NCBI GenBank assembly: GCA_036381125.1
Contig: DASVDK010000060.1
Location: forward strand, 1-7,816
Direction: 5' to 3'
DNA from: DASVDK01 sp036381125 [NCBI: Thermodesulfobacteriota bacterium]
Lineage (GTDB): Bacteria; DASVDK01
DNA: 7,816 nucleotides
In this document: positions 1 through 6,703 of the stretch, piece by piece
Numbering within the stretch: position 1 is the first letter of the stretch
Layout: each line of letters begins with the position of its first letter
Translations under genes and position numbers: made by a program
The notes under the pieces: generated by a model
Told to the model about the DNA's origin: nothing
The model's database searches: none
Seen by the model: only the letters and a program-made list of their open reading frames with translations

Positions 1-210
1 GGCTTCAACGCCCAGGCCGAGCGGTACGAGGACCTGGTCGAGGCGGGCGTGATCGACCCGACCAAGGTCTCGCGCGTGGCGCTGCAGAACGCCGCCTCGG
101 TCGCCTCGCTCATGCTCACCACCGAGGCGATGGTCGCCGAGCTGCCCAGGGAGGAGAAGGGCCACGGTCACCCGGGAGGCGGCATGGGGGACATGGGCGG
201 CATGATGTAA
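1..210 (+). CDS. groEL: Chaperonin GroEL (Hsp60), C-terminal fragment
   Basis: This is the last 69 codons of the 60-kDa chaperonin; the 5' part lies outside the window. GroEL forms a cytoplasmic double-ring that, with GroES, folds proteins in an ATP-driven cycle. The visible part is the end of the equatorial domain. It contains the conserved stretch [18 protein letters not shown] at about residues 17-34 of the fragment, followed by [14 protein letters not shown]. It ends in the flexible Gly-Gly-Met tail typical of GroEL ([11 protein letters not shown]), which projects into the ring cavity. Two His residues in a GHGHPGG segment precede the GGM tail, a minor variation in a poorly conserved region. 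The frame runs open from base 1 to TAA at 208-210. A strong terminator follows 23 nt later, so this is the last gene of its operon, presumably groES-groEL, although groES is not visible. Identification is near certain. Confidence 0.97.
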   Translation, partial: GFNAQAERYEDLVEAGVIDPTKVSRVALQNAASVASLMLTTEAMVAELPREEKGHGHPGGGMGDMGGMM

Positions 211-233
211 GGCGCCCTCCCGCCGGTTGCATC

Positions 234-272
234 GCGGCCCGGTCCCCGGCAGGGGGCCGGGCCGCTGTTTTT
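234..272 (+). terminator. Intrinsic (Rho-independent) terminator after groEL
   Basis: The left arm at 234-247 pairs with the right arm at 252-265: nine perfect GC-rich pairs (GCGGCCCGG with CCGGGCCGC), one T-G wobble (243/256) and four C-G pairs. The loop is the tetranucleotide GGCA (248-251). The stem is followed by TG and a run of five T (268-272). A stable 14-bp stem plus a U-tract is the classic Rho-independent form. It separates groEL from the downstream amidase. Confidence 0.93.
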
Positions 273-276
273 CGTG

Positions 277-282
277 CATAAT
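277..282 (+). promoter_or_regulatory. Possible -10 element for the amidase gene
   Basis: CATAAT matches the sigma70 -10 consensus TATAAT at five of six positions and stands out in very GC-rich DNA. Initiation about 7 nt downstream would fall at or next to the ATG at 289, giving a leaderless transcript. No -35 element is visible at 16-18 nt spacing, because that space is taken by the groEL terminator stem. The call is therefore tentative. Confidence 0.35.
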
Positions 283-288
283 CCTCTC

Positions 289-1635
289 ATGCCTGCCGAT
301 CTCCTCGCCCGCCTCCTGACCGACCTGCCAGCCGCGGTCCGGGCCGTCGACTCGGGGGCGGTCACGAGCTTCGACCTCGTGGAGGCCGCGCTCGAGCGGG
401 CGGCCGCCTGGGAGCCGCGCATCCACGCCTTCGCGTGGCTCGACCCGGCGCGCGCCCGCCGCCTCGCGTCGGACGCCGACCGCGCGCGCATGCGGGGGGC
501 GGCGCTCGGCCCGCTCCACGGCGTACCGATCGCCCTCAAGGACATCATCGATACGGCCGGCGTCCCGACCGAGAACGGCACGGCGCTGCACAGGGGGCGC
601 GTGCCGGAGCGTTCGGCCGAGGCGGCGCTTGCCGTGGAGAGAGCCGGGGCCATCGTCCTCGGCAAGACCGTGACCACCGAGTGCGCCTATTTCCACCCGG
701 GCCCCACCCGCAACCCCTGGAACCCCGAGCGGACGCCCGGCGGCTCGTCGATGGGGTCGGCGGCGGCCGTGGCGGCCGGGATCGTGCCGGCCGCGGTCGG
801 CTCCCAGACGAGCGGCTCGGTGATCCGCCCGGCCACCTTCTGCGGCGTGGTCGGCTTCAAGCCGAGCTACTCGCGCATCCCCATCACCGGCGTCCTCCCC
901 TTCGCGCCGACGCTCGACACCCTCGGCACCTTCGCCCGGTCGGTCGAGGGGGCCGCCTGGCTCGCCGCCGTCCTGGCCGGCGACGCACCCGACGCGTGGG
1001 CGCCCCTCCAGGGCGCGGCCGCGGCCGAGATGGCGGCGCCCCGCTTCGCCGTGGTCAGGCTGTCCGACTGGGAGGCGGCGCAACCGGCCATGCGCGAGCG
1101 GTTCGAGGCCGACGTGGCGGCGCTCCGCGCCGCGGGGGCGGCGGTGGAGACCCCCCCGCCCCCCGAGGGGCTCGAGGAGGCGCGCTGGGTTCAGCGGACG
1201 ATCATGGCCTACGAGGGCGCGAGGGGGCTGGGCCCGATGTTCGCGCAGGCGCCGTCGCTCGCCAGCGCCGCACTGCGCGCTCTCGTCAACGAGGGGGAGA
1301 GCATCCCGCCGGTGGTCTACGAGACCGCCCTCAGAGACCGGGAGCGGCTCATCGACGCGTTCGCCGCCTGGATCGAGCCGTACGACGCCGTCCTCACCAT
1401 CCCGACCCTCGGCGAGGCCCCCTCGCCGGAGACCACCGGCGACCCGCGCGCGAACGCCCGCTGGACCCTCCTCGGCGTCCCCGCAGTGACGCTCCCGACC
1501 GGTCTCGGCCCCTCGGGGCTGCCGCTCGGGCTCCAGATCGTCGGCGCCCCGGGCGACGACCGGCGCCTCCTCGCCGTGGCGGCCTGGGCCGAGCAGCGGA
1601 GGCCCGCGCCCGGCGCTCCTGCCCTGCCTCGGTAG
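289..1635 (+). CDS. Amidase-signature (AS) family amidohydrolase
   Basis: This 448-residue enzyme belongs to the Ser-cisSer-Lys amidase-signature family, which hydrolyses amide bonds to acid and ammonia or amine. The triad is readable, numbering from ATG 289: Lys84 in LHGVPIALKDIIDTAG, cis-Ser153 in GGSSMGSAAAVAAG, and nucleophile Ser177 in GSQTSGSVIRPA. The spacings of 69 and 24 residues fit the family. FCGVVGFKPSYSRIP follows, and a C-terminal GLPLGLQIVGAPGDD block closes the domain at normal length. There is no signal peptide, so it is probably cytoplasmic. No gatB or gatC is adjacent, and the protein is shorter than usual for GatA, so a stand-alone amidase (allophanate hydrolase/AtzE/AtzF-like or a general amidase) is likelier than the tRNA amidotransferase subunit. 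The substrate cannot be read from the sequence. ATG 289 is preferred over GTG 274, which abuts the terminator T-tract. Neither has a Shine-Dalgarno. Confidence 0.9.
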   Translation: MPADLLARLLTDLPAAVRAVDSGAVTSFDLVEAALERAAAWEPRIHAFAWLDPARARRLASDADRARMRGAALGPLHGVPIALKDIIDTAGVPTENGTALHRGRVPERSAEAALAVERAGAIVLGKTVTTECAYFHPGPTRNPWNPERTPGGSSMGSAAAVAAGIVPAAVGSQTSGSVIRPATFCGVVGFKPSYSRIPITGVLPFAPTLDTLGTFARSVEGAAWLAAVLAGDAPDAWAPLQGAAAAEMAAPRFAVVRLSDWEAAQPAMRERFEADVAALRAAGAAVETPPPPEGLEEARWVQRTIMAYEGARGLGPMFAQAPSLASAALRALVNEGESIPPVVYETALRDRERLIDAFAAWIEPYDAVLTIPTLGEAPSPETTGDPRANARWTLLGVPAVTLPTGLGPSGLPLGLQIVGAPGDDRRLLAVAAWAEQRRPAPGAPALPR

Positions 1636-1686
1636 GGGCGGCGCGGCGCCCGGAGCGCCCGTTTGGCGGCCCGGCGCACGTACGGC

Positions 1687-1715
1687 TTGACAGCCGGCCC
1701 GGTGCACGCGACCGT
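1687..1715 (+). promoter_or_regulatory. Possible sigma70-type promoter for the ABC ATPase gene
   Basis: A perfect TTGACA lies at 1687-1692. Exactly 17 nt downstream, at 1710-1715, is GACCGT, which keeps only the A at position 2 and the T at position 6 of the -10 consensus. Transcription would start near 1722, giving a leader of about 36 nt. The ideal -35 and exact spacing favour it; the poor -10 argues against, or suggests that an activator is needed. Confidence 0.35.
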
Positions 1716-1757
1716 AAGGGACACCGTTTTCGTCGTCACCGGGGGAGAGGCTGCTCG

Positions 1758-2849
1758 ATGGAAGTCCGTCTGTCGGGGCTCGAGAAGTCGTTCGGCAAGG
1801 GCGTCATGGCGGTTCGGACGCTCGACCTCACCATACCGTCGGGAGAGTTCGTGACGCTCGTCGGGCCGTCGGGGTGCGGCAAGACGACCACGCTGCGCAT
1901 GATCGCCGGCCTGGAGCAGCCCACGGCCGGCCGGATCCTCTTCGGCGACCAGGACGTGACCGACCTGCAGCCGGCCGACCGGAACATCGCCATGGTGTTC
2001 CAGAACTACGCCCTCTACCCGCACATGACGGTCCAGAAGAACCTCGGCTTCGGGCTCAAGGTGCGGGGGACGCCCCGGCCGGAGATCGAGCGACGGGTCG
2101 CCGAGACGGCGAAGGTGCTCGAGATCGACGCCTACCTGGCCCGCCGGCCCCGCGAGCTGTCGGGCGGCCAGCGGCAGCGCGTGGCGCTCGGCCGCGCCAT
2201 GGTCCGCAACCCGTCGCTCTTCCTCATGGACGAACCGCTCTCGAACCTCGACGCCAGGCTGCGCGTCACCATGCGGACCGAGCTCAAGCGCCTCCACCTC
2301 GAGCTCAAGACGACCACGGTCTACGTCACGCACGACCAGCTCGAGGCGATGACGATGTCCGATCGCGTGGCGGTCATGAACCAGGGCGTCCTGCAGCAGT
2401 ACGCGCCGCCGCACGAGCTGTACGAGAAGCCGGCGAACACGTTCGTGGCCGGGTTCATCGGCTCGCCCCCGATGAACTTCTTCCCGGCGGCGGTCGAGTC
2501 GGCCCCGTCCGGGCTCACCCTGCGCGCGGCCGGAGGCACGGTCGCCCTCCCGCCCGAGGTCGCCGCGGCGCTCGCGCGCGGCCCGCGGCGCGACACCGTC
2601 ACCGTCGGCGCCCGGCCGGAGCACCTGCGGCTCGTGGCCCCCGGCTCGGCCGGGGCGCTGCCGGCGCACGTGTTCGTCGTCGAGCCGGTCGGGGCGGAGA
2701 CGTTCGTCACGCTCACGCTCGACGGCACCCGGCTCGTGGCGCGCGTCGACGGCGACCGGTCCGTCGCGGTCGACACCGCGATGGGCGTCAGCATCGACCC
2801 GCGCAAGCTCCACCTCTTCGACCCGGAGACCGGCGCCGCCATCCGCTAG
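1758..2849 (+). CDS. MalK/UgpC/MsmK-type carbohydrate ABC transporter ATP-binding protein
   Basis: This 363-residue protein is the ATPase that powers sugar or polyol import (CUT1-type), working as a dimer on the cytoplasmic face of a permease pair. All nucleotide-binding motifs are intact: Walker A GPSGCGKTT (36-44), Q-loop Gln82 in VFQNYALYPHMTV, signature LSGGQRQRVALGRA (134-147), Walker B LFLMDEP (154-160, catalytic Glu159), D-loop SNLD (162-165) and switch His192. Residues from about 235 onward form the C-terminal OB/TOBE domain typical of MalK, including GARPEHL (284-290) and the closing KLHLFDPETG. Length is normal for the subfamily. ATG 1758 sits 7 nt after a purine-rich GGGGGAGAGG (1741-1750), and homology begins at MEVRLSGLEKSFG. 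No permease or solute-binding gene is next to it. It may serve a transporter encoded elsewhere, as MsmK/UgpC proteins sometimes do. The sugar is unknown. Confidence 0.93.
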   Translation: MEVRLSGLEKSFGKGVMAVRTLDLTIPSGEFVTLVGPSGCGKTTTLRMIAGLEQPTAGRILFGDQDVTDLQPADRNIAMVFQNYALYPHMTVQKNLGFGLKVRGTPRPEIERRVAETAKVLEIDAYLARRPRELSGGQRQRVALGRAMVRNPSLFLMDEPLSNLDARLRVTMRTELKRLHLELKTTTVYVTHDQLEAMTMSDRVAVMNQGVLQQYAPPHELYEKPANTFVAGFIGSPPMNFFPAAVESAPSGLTLRAAGGTVALPPEVAAALARGPRRDTVTVGARPEHLRLVAPGSAGALPAHVFVVEPVGAETFVTLTLDGTRLVARVDGDRSVAVDTAMGVSIDPRKLHLFDPETGAAIR

Positions 2850-2872
2850 CCGCTGGCACGTAGCGGGAATGC

Positions 2873-2906
2873 GCCCCCGCGAAGCGGGGGCCGGGCCGCA
2901 GGCCCG
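2873..2906 (+). repeat. Degenerate first copy of the hairpin repeat (two adjacent hairpins)
   Basis: Hairpin A pairs GCCCCCGC (2873-2880) with GCGGGGGC (2884-2891) around a GAA triloop. Hairpin B pairs CGGGCC (2892-2897) with GGCCCG (2901-2906) around GCA. The layout matches the two adjacent hairpins of the clear repeats, and the GAA tip lies 88 nt before the GAA tip of the next copy. The preceding hairpin of the full unit is missing here. Confidence 0.65.
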
Positions 2907-2925
2907 AGCGCCGCGACGCCGGTGC

Positions 2926-3003
2926 GTGGGCGGCACGCGAGGACGGGAACCGATCCTCGACGCCCCGCGAAGCGGGGCCCGGGCGTTAGCCCGGCGCGCC
3001 GGC
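2926..3003 (+). repeat. Hairpin repeat, clear copy 1 (78 nt)
   Basis: The unit begins GTGGGCGGCACGCGAGGACG and ends CGCGCCGGC. It contains three consecutive hairpins. The first pairs CGAGGA+CGG (2938-2946) with CCG+TCCTCG (2950-2959), with one bulged A and a GAA loop. The second pairs GCCCCGC (2962-2968) with GCGGGGC (2972-2978), also with a GAA loop. The third pairs CCGGGC (2979-2984) with GCCCGG (2989-2994) around GTTA. It is nearly identical to the unit at 3014-3088. Confidence 0.85.
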
Positions 3004-3013
3004 AGTGCGGCCC

Positions 3014-3088
3014 GTGGGCGGCACGCGAGGACGGGAGCCGATCCTCGGCGCGCGAAGCGGGGCCCGGGCGTTAGCCCGGCGCGCCGGC
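3014..3088 (+). repeat. Hairpin repeat, clear copy 2 (75 nt)
   Basis: This copy differs from 2926-3003 by two A-to-G substitutions (3037 in a hairpin loop, 3048 between hairpins) and by loss of three C from the left arm of the middle hairpin. The loss cuts that stem from seven pairs to three (CGC 3051-3053 with GCG 3057-3059). The outer hairpins (3026-3047 and 3064-3079) are intact. Ten unrelated bases (3004-3013) separate the two copies. Confidence 0.85.
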
Positions 3089-3094
3089 TGGCGC

Positions 3095-3106
3095 CCGCGG
3101 CCGCGG
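3095..3106. repeat. 12-bp perfect palindrome
   Basis: CCGCGGCCGCGG is its own reverse complement. It lies between the last hairpin repeat and the DUF445 ribosome-binding site. With this base composition such palindromes are not rare, so function is unproven. Confidence 0.45.
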
Positions 3107-3115
3107 CCGTGCTAC

Positions 3116-3120
3116 AAGGA
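3116..3120 (+). promoter_or_regulatory. Ribosome-binding site that fixes the DUF445 start
   Basis: AAGGA ends 6 nt before ATG 3127. It decides the start against the in-frame ATG at 2869, which has no Shine-Dalgarno and would translate the hairpin repeats. Confidence 0.75.
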
Positions 3121-3126
3121 CGGCCC

Positions 3127-3714
3127 ATGTCATGGACCGTCATCGTCCTCACGCCGCTCGTCGGCGCCTTCATCGGCTGGGTGACGAACCTGCTCGCGGT
3201 GAAGATGCTCTTCCGCCCTCTGCAGGCGCGGGAGATCCTCGGCATCACCTTCCACGGTCTGATCCCCCGCCGGCGCACCGAGATCGCGGCCACGGTGGCC
3301 CGCACGGTCGAGCGCGACCTCCTCTCGGCGGAGGAGATCTCCAACGTGCTCCACCGCCTCGACTGGGAGCGCGAGGTGACGCGGGCGGTGGACGAGATCG
3401 TCGACCAGCGGCTCCGGGCGCTCCACCTCCTCCCCTTCTCCGACCCGATCATGGCGGTGGTCAAGGAGGGCATCGCCCGGGCGCTGCTCAAGGAGATCGA
3501 CCAGCGCCGCAACGGGCTCGTCGAGCGCTTCCGGGAGCGCCTCGACCTGCAGGCGATGGTCGTCGAGCGCCTGGAGCGCTTCGACCTGGCCCAGTTCGAG
3601 ACGCTCGTCCTGCGGGTGGCGAACCGGGAGCTGTCGGCCATCGTCTGGATGGGGGCGGTGCTCGGCTTCCTCGTGGGCGTCGTCCAGGTCGGCATCCTCC
3701 TGCTCATCCCCTAG
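3127..3714 (+). CDS. DUF445 family membrane protein (YheB/YjiN-like)
   Basis: This 195-residue protein resembles the short form of DUF445, a widespread membrane family of unknown biochemical role. The N-terminus carries the family hallmark: a hydrophobic helix running into [20 protein letters not shown] (residues 13-32). A long charged, helical middle section follows, rich in Arg, Glu and Leu (about residues 45-170). A C-terminal membrane helix, [20 protein letters not shown] (172-191), ends the protein four residues later. Two terminal membrane anchors with a soluble helical core are typical of the family. The start at 3127 is chosen because AAGGA lies 6 nt upstream and family similarity begins at once; the same frame is open back to 2869 only through repeat DNA. 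The gene stands between the hairpin array and the ileS promoter, so it may be transcribed alone. No specific function can be assigned. Confidence 0.85.
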   Translation: MSWTVIVLTPLVGAFIGWVTNLLAVKMLFRPLQAREILGITFHGLIPRRRTEIAATVARTVERDLLSAEEISNVLHRLDWEREVTRAVDEIVDQRLRALHLLPFSDPIMAVVKEGIARALLKEIDQRRNGLVERFRERLDLQAMVVERLERFDLAQFETLVLRVANRELSAIVWMGAVLGFLVGVVQVGILLLIP

Positions 3715-3732
3715 CCTTCCGCATCACAAGCA

Positions 3733-3761
3733 TTGGAAATTCCTTGCATTTGTGCTACCCT
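3733..3761 (+). promoter_or_regulatory. Sigma70-type promoter with extended -10, driving ileS-lspA-lgt
   Basis: TTGGAA (3733-3738; four of six match TTGACA) is separated by exactly 17 nt from TACCCT (3756-3761), which keeps the key T, A and final T of the -10. A TG at 3753-3754 with one intervening base makes it an extended -10. The stretch 3721-3755 is visibly richer in A and T than its surroundings. Initiation near 3768 would leave a leader of about 30 nt before GTG 3800, too short for a T-box. Confidence 0.65.
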
Positions 3762-3782
3762 CCGGCGACCGTTTCCGACGCG

Positions 3783-3788
3783 AAGGAG
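3783..3788 (+). promoter_or_regulatory. Ribosome-binding site for ileS
   Basis: AAGGAG lies 11 nt before GTG 3800, a slightly long but acceptable spacing. It supports the GTG start over an in-frame GTG at 3752, which would fall inside the proposed promoter. Confidence 0.65.
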
Positions 3789-3799
3789 CGCGGCACCCC

Positions 3800-6643
3800 G
3801 TGGATTACAAGGACACGCTGAACCTCCCCAGGACCGACTTCCCGATGAAGGCCAACCTCGCCGAGCGGGAGCCGAAGCAGATCGCCGCCTGGGACGCGAA
3901 CGACACCTACCGGGCGCGCCGGCGGCTCGCCGCCGCACAGGGGCGCCCGCTCTGGATCCTCCACGACGGGCCGCCCTACGCCAACGGCCACATCCACATC
4001 GGCCACGCGCTCAACAAGATCATGAAGGACCTCGTCGTGAAGTCGAAGGCGATGTCCGGCCTGGACGCCGAGTACACGCCCGGCTGGGACGCGCACGGGC
4101 TGCCGATCGAGACGCAGATGGAGAAGGAGATGGGCGGCCGGCGTGCCGACCTGTCGGTGATCGAGCTCAGGCGGAGGAGCCGCGCGTACGCGATGCGGTT
4201 CGTCGAGATCCAGCGCGAGGAGTTCAAGCGGCTCGGCGTCCTCGGCGACTGGGACGACCCGTACCTCACCATGGAGTACGGCTACCAGGCGCAGATCGCG
4301 CGGGAGTTCGGCAAGTTCGTGGGCAAGGGCCTGGTGTACAAGGGCCTCAAGCCGGTCCACTGGTGCTTCGTCGACAAGACGGCGCTCGCCGAGGCCGAGG
4401 TCGAGTACCGCACCGTCACGTCCCCCTCGATCTACGTGCTCTTCCCGCTCGGCGCCGAGGCGACGCGGGTGGTCCGCGACGCGGTCCCCGCGACCGCGAA
4501 CCTCCCCGTCTCCATCGCCATCTGGACCACCACGCCCTGGACCATCCCGGCCAACCTCGCCGTCGCCCTCTCCCCCACGGCGCCCTACGCCGTGGTCCGC
4601 GTCCCGGGCGAGGGCCCGCGGCCGGAGCAGGCCGTGATCGTGGCCGAGGCGCTCCTGCCGCAGGCCGCCCGGGCGGCCGGCCTCGAGTCGCCCGAGGTGC
4701 TGGGCCGCGTGCAGGCCAGGGCGCTCGAGGGCCTCGCGGCGCGCCATCCCTACATCGATCGCGACTCGCTCATCGTCACGGGCGAGCACGTGGCGCTCGA
4801 CACCGGGACGGGGGCGGTCCACACCGCCCCGGGGCACGGCCAGGAGGACTACGAGATCGGCGTCGCCCACAAGCTGCCCGTCTACACGCCGGTCGACGAC
4901 GACGGCCGCTTCACGCCCGACGTGGCGTACTTCGCGGGGCAGCGGGTCTTCGACGCGAACCCGAAGATCGTGGAGCACCTCCGCTCGATCGGGGCGCTCC
5001 TCGCGCGACAGGACTACCAGCACGACTACCCGCACTGCTGGCGCTGCAAGAACCCGGTCATCTTCCGCTCGACGCCGCAGTGGTTCATCGCGCTCGACCG
5101 GCATGGCTTCCGGCAGCGGGCGCTCGAGGCGATCGACGAGGTGCAGTGGGTGCCGGCCTCCGGCCGCGATCGCATCTACGGCATGATCGCCAATCGTCCC
5201 GACTGGTGCATCTCGCGCCAGCGGGCCTGGGGCGTGCCGATCATCGCCTTCTACTGCGAGAAGGACGGCGAGGCGATCACCTCCGAGGCGATCGTCGAGC
5301 ACGTCGCGTCGCGGTTCGAGACCGAGGGGGCCGACGTCTGGTTCGAGCGGCCGGCCGCGGAGCTGGCGCCGCCCGGCCTCGCCTGCCCGAAGTGCGGCGG
5401 CACGGCCTTCCGGAAGGAGACCGACATCCTCGACGTCTGGTTCGACTCGGGCACCTCCCACGCCGCGGTGCTCGAGCGGCGCGAGGGCCTGCGGTCGCCG
5501 GCCGACATGTACCTGGAGGGGAGCGACCAGCACCGCGGCTGGTTCCACTCCTCGCTCCTCGAGTCGGTCGGCACGCGCGGCCGCGCGCCGTACCGGGCGG
5601 TGCTCACGCACGGCTTCGTGGTCGACGGCCAGGGCAAGAAGATGAGCAAGTCGGTCGGCAACGTCATCGCCCCCGACTACGTCATCAAGAAGTACGGCGC
5701 GGAGATCCTCAGGCTCTGGGTGTCGGCCGAGGACTACACGGACGACGTACGGATCTCCGACGAGATCCTCACCCGGCTCGCCGACGCCTATCGGCGCATC
5801 CGGAACACCTGCCGGTTCCTCCTCGGCAACCTCCACGACTTCGACCCCGAGCGGGACCGGGTGCGCGACGACGAGCTGCTCGAGATCGACCGGTGGGCGC
5901 TCCACAAGCTCGCGAAGGTGACCCGACGCGTCCGGGAGGCGTACGACGCCTACCAGTTCCACGTCGTCTATCACACGCTCCACAACTTCTGCGCCGTGGA
6001 GCTGTCGGCCATCTACTTCGACGTCCTCAAGGACCGGCTCTACACGTCGCCCCGGGCGTCGGCGCCGCGCCGGGCGGCGCAGACGGTCATGCACGAGGTC
6101 CTCGACGCGCTCGTCAGGCTCATGGCGCCGATCCTGTCGTTCACGGCCGAGGAGGTCTGGGGCTACATGTCGAAGACCTACCGCGGCCAGCCGCGGGAGG
6201 CGTCGGTCCACCTGGCGCACTTCCCCGACGTGGAGGCCGCCTGGCTCGACGAGGCGCTCGAGGCGCGGTGGGAGCGGCTGCTCGCGGTACGCGCCGAGGT
6301 GGCCAAGGCGCTCGAGGCGGCGCGTCGCGACAAGGTGATCGGCGCGTCGCTCGACGCCCAGGTGACGCTCGGCGCCGAGGGCGAGCTCGCCGCGTTCCTC
6401 GAGGGGGCGAGGCGCGAGCTGGCTCCCCTCTTCATCGTCAGCCACGTGCAGCTCGCCGCGGGACCGGTCGCCGGCGGCTTCGTCTCGACGGCGATCCCCG
6501 GCCTCTCGGTGGCGGTGACCCAGGCGCCGGGCCGCAAGTGCGCCCGCTGCTGGAGCTACACGACCGACGTGGGGCGCGACCCGGGCCACCCCGACCTCTG
6601 CGCGCGCTGCGCGGGCGCGGTGGCCGCGAGCCCCGGGGCATAG
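3800..6643 (+). CDS. ileS: Isoleucyl-tRNA synthetase, bacterial type
   Basis: This 947-residue class I synthetase charges tRNA-Ile with isoleucine in the cytoplasm and removes mischarged valine. From GTG 3800 the start reads (M)[20 protein letters not shown], matching bacterial IleS N-termini. Catalytic motifs are [12 protein letters not shown] (58-69, HIGH-type at 66-69), GWDAHGLP (95-102) and KMSKS (614-618). The editing domain has WTTTPW (242-247) and GHGQED with Asp350, the position equivalent to the editing Asp of E. coli IleS. DVWFDSG lies at 545-551. A C-terminal zinc finger has Cys914, Cys917, Cys934 and Cys937, as in bacterial IleS1-type enzymes. CWRC (413-416) and CPKC (529-532) could form a further metal site, which is inferred. 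Length is close to that of E. coli IleS (938). It is first in an apparent operon with lspA and lgt, a common arrangement for the first two. All motifs are intact. Confidence 0.98.
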   Translation: MDYKDTLNLPRTDFPMKANLAEREPKQIAAWDANDTYRARRRLAAAQGRPLWILHDGPPYANGHIHIGHALNKIMKDLVVKSKAMSGLDAEYTPGWDAHGLPIETQMEKEMGGRRADLSVIELRRRSRAYAMRFVEIQREEFKRLGVLGDWDDPYLTMEYGYQAQIAREFGKFVGKGLVYKGLKPVHWCFVDKTALAEAEVEYRTVTSPSIYVLFPLGAEATRVVRDAVPATANLPVSIAIWTTTPWTIPANLAVALSPTAPYAVVRVPGEGPRPEQAVIVAEALLPQAARAAGLESPEVLGRVQARALEGLAARHPYIDRDSLIVTGEHVALDTGTGAVHTAPGHGQEDYEIGVAHKLPVYTPVDDDGRFTPDVAYFAGQRVFDANPKIVEHLRSIGALLARQDYQHDYPHCWRCKNPVIFRSTPQWFIALDRHGFRQRALEAIDEVQWVPASGRDRIYGMIANRPDWCISRQRAWGVPIIAFYCEKDGEAITSEAIVEHVASRFETEGADVWFERPAAELAPPGLACPKCGGTAFRKETDILDVWFDSGTSHAAVLERREGLRSPADMYLEGSDQHRGWFHSSLLESVGTRGRAPYRAVLTHGFVVDGQGKKMSKSVGNVIAPDYVIKKYGAEILRLWVSAEDYTDDVRISDEILTRLADAYRRIRNTCRFLLGNLHDFDPERDRVRDDELLEIDRWALHKLAKVTRRVREAYDAYQFHVVYHTLHNFCAVELSAIYFDVLKDRLYTSPRASAPRRAAQTVMHEVLDALVRLMAPILSFTAEEVWGYMSKTYRGQPREASVHLAHFPDVEAAWLDEALEARWERLLAVRAEVAKALEAARRDKVIGASLDAQVTLGAEGELAAFLEGARRELAPLFIVSHVQLAAGPVAGGFVSTAIPGLSVAVTQAPGRKCARCWSYTTDVGRDPGHPDLCARCAGAVAASPGA

Positions 6644-6703
6644 GCGATGCCGGATCGGCCCCGCGCGGCCTGCGCGATCCCGCCTGACGCGAGGCCCCGC
6701 TAG

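Larger units (their letters stand above)
2850..3126 (+). other. Non-coding, hairpin-rich intergenic region between the ABC ATPase and DUF445 genes
   Basis: These 277 nt hold a chain of GC-rich inverted repeats. A small hairpin follows the ABC stop directly (CCGCT 2850-2854 with AGCGG 2862-2866, 7-nt loop). Then come a degenerate and two clear copies of an approximately 88-nt repeat, a GCGCC/GGCGC hairpin (3081-3094) and a 12-bp palindrome (3095-3106). No T-tract follows any hairpin. One reading frame stays open from 2869 into the DUF445 gene, but the two clear repeats are offset by 88 nt, which is not a multiple of three. They would therefore be read in different frames, which argues that the region is not coding. 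Confidence 0.8.

Noticed and set aside
1636-1664. GC-rich inverted repeats after the amidase stop, possible terminator
   Set aside because: Only 5-bp alternatives such as GGGCG with CGCCC form, and only three T follow. This is too weak to call.
435-1757. Upstream extension of the ABC ATPase frame giving an 804-codon protein
   Set aside because: The extension overlaps the amidase in another frame, is low-complexity Arg/Gly/Pro, and the ATPase has a normal start with a purine-rich ribosome-binding site at 1741-1750.
2854-2873. TGGCACG resembling a sigma54 -24 element after the ABC gene
   Set aside because: No GC/TTGC -12 element occurs at the required spacing, and no sigma54-type context is present.
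2926-3088. CRISPR-like array
   Set aside because: Two near-identical units separated by only 10 nt do not give the repeat-spacer pattern, and no cas gene is nearby. The units are hairpin repeats.
1317-3707. Minus-strand open frame of about 800 codons spanning the amidase end, ABC ATPase, repeats and DUF445
   Set aside because: It crosses three real plus-strand genes and the non-coding repeat region, and shows no recognisable domain. It is an antisense shadow.
3715-3799. T-box or other riboswitch leader upstream of ileS
   Set aside because: The leader after the proposed start site is only about 30 nt, with no T-box sequence or terminator/antiterminator pair.
3733-6687. Plus-strand 984-codon open frame overlapping ileS
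   Set aside because: It is out of frame with the conserved IleS sequence, and its translation is Arg/Gly/Ala-rich without motifs.
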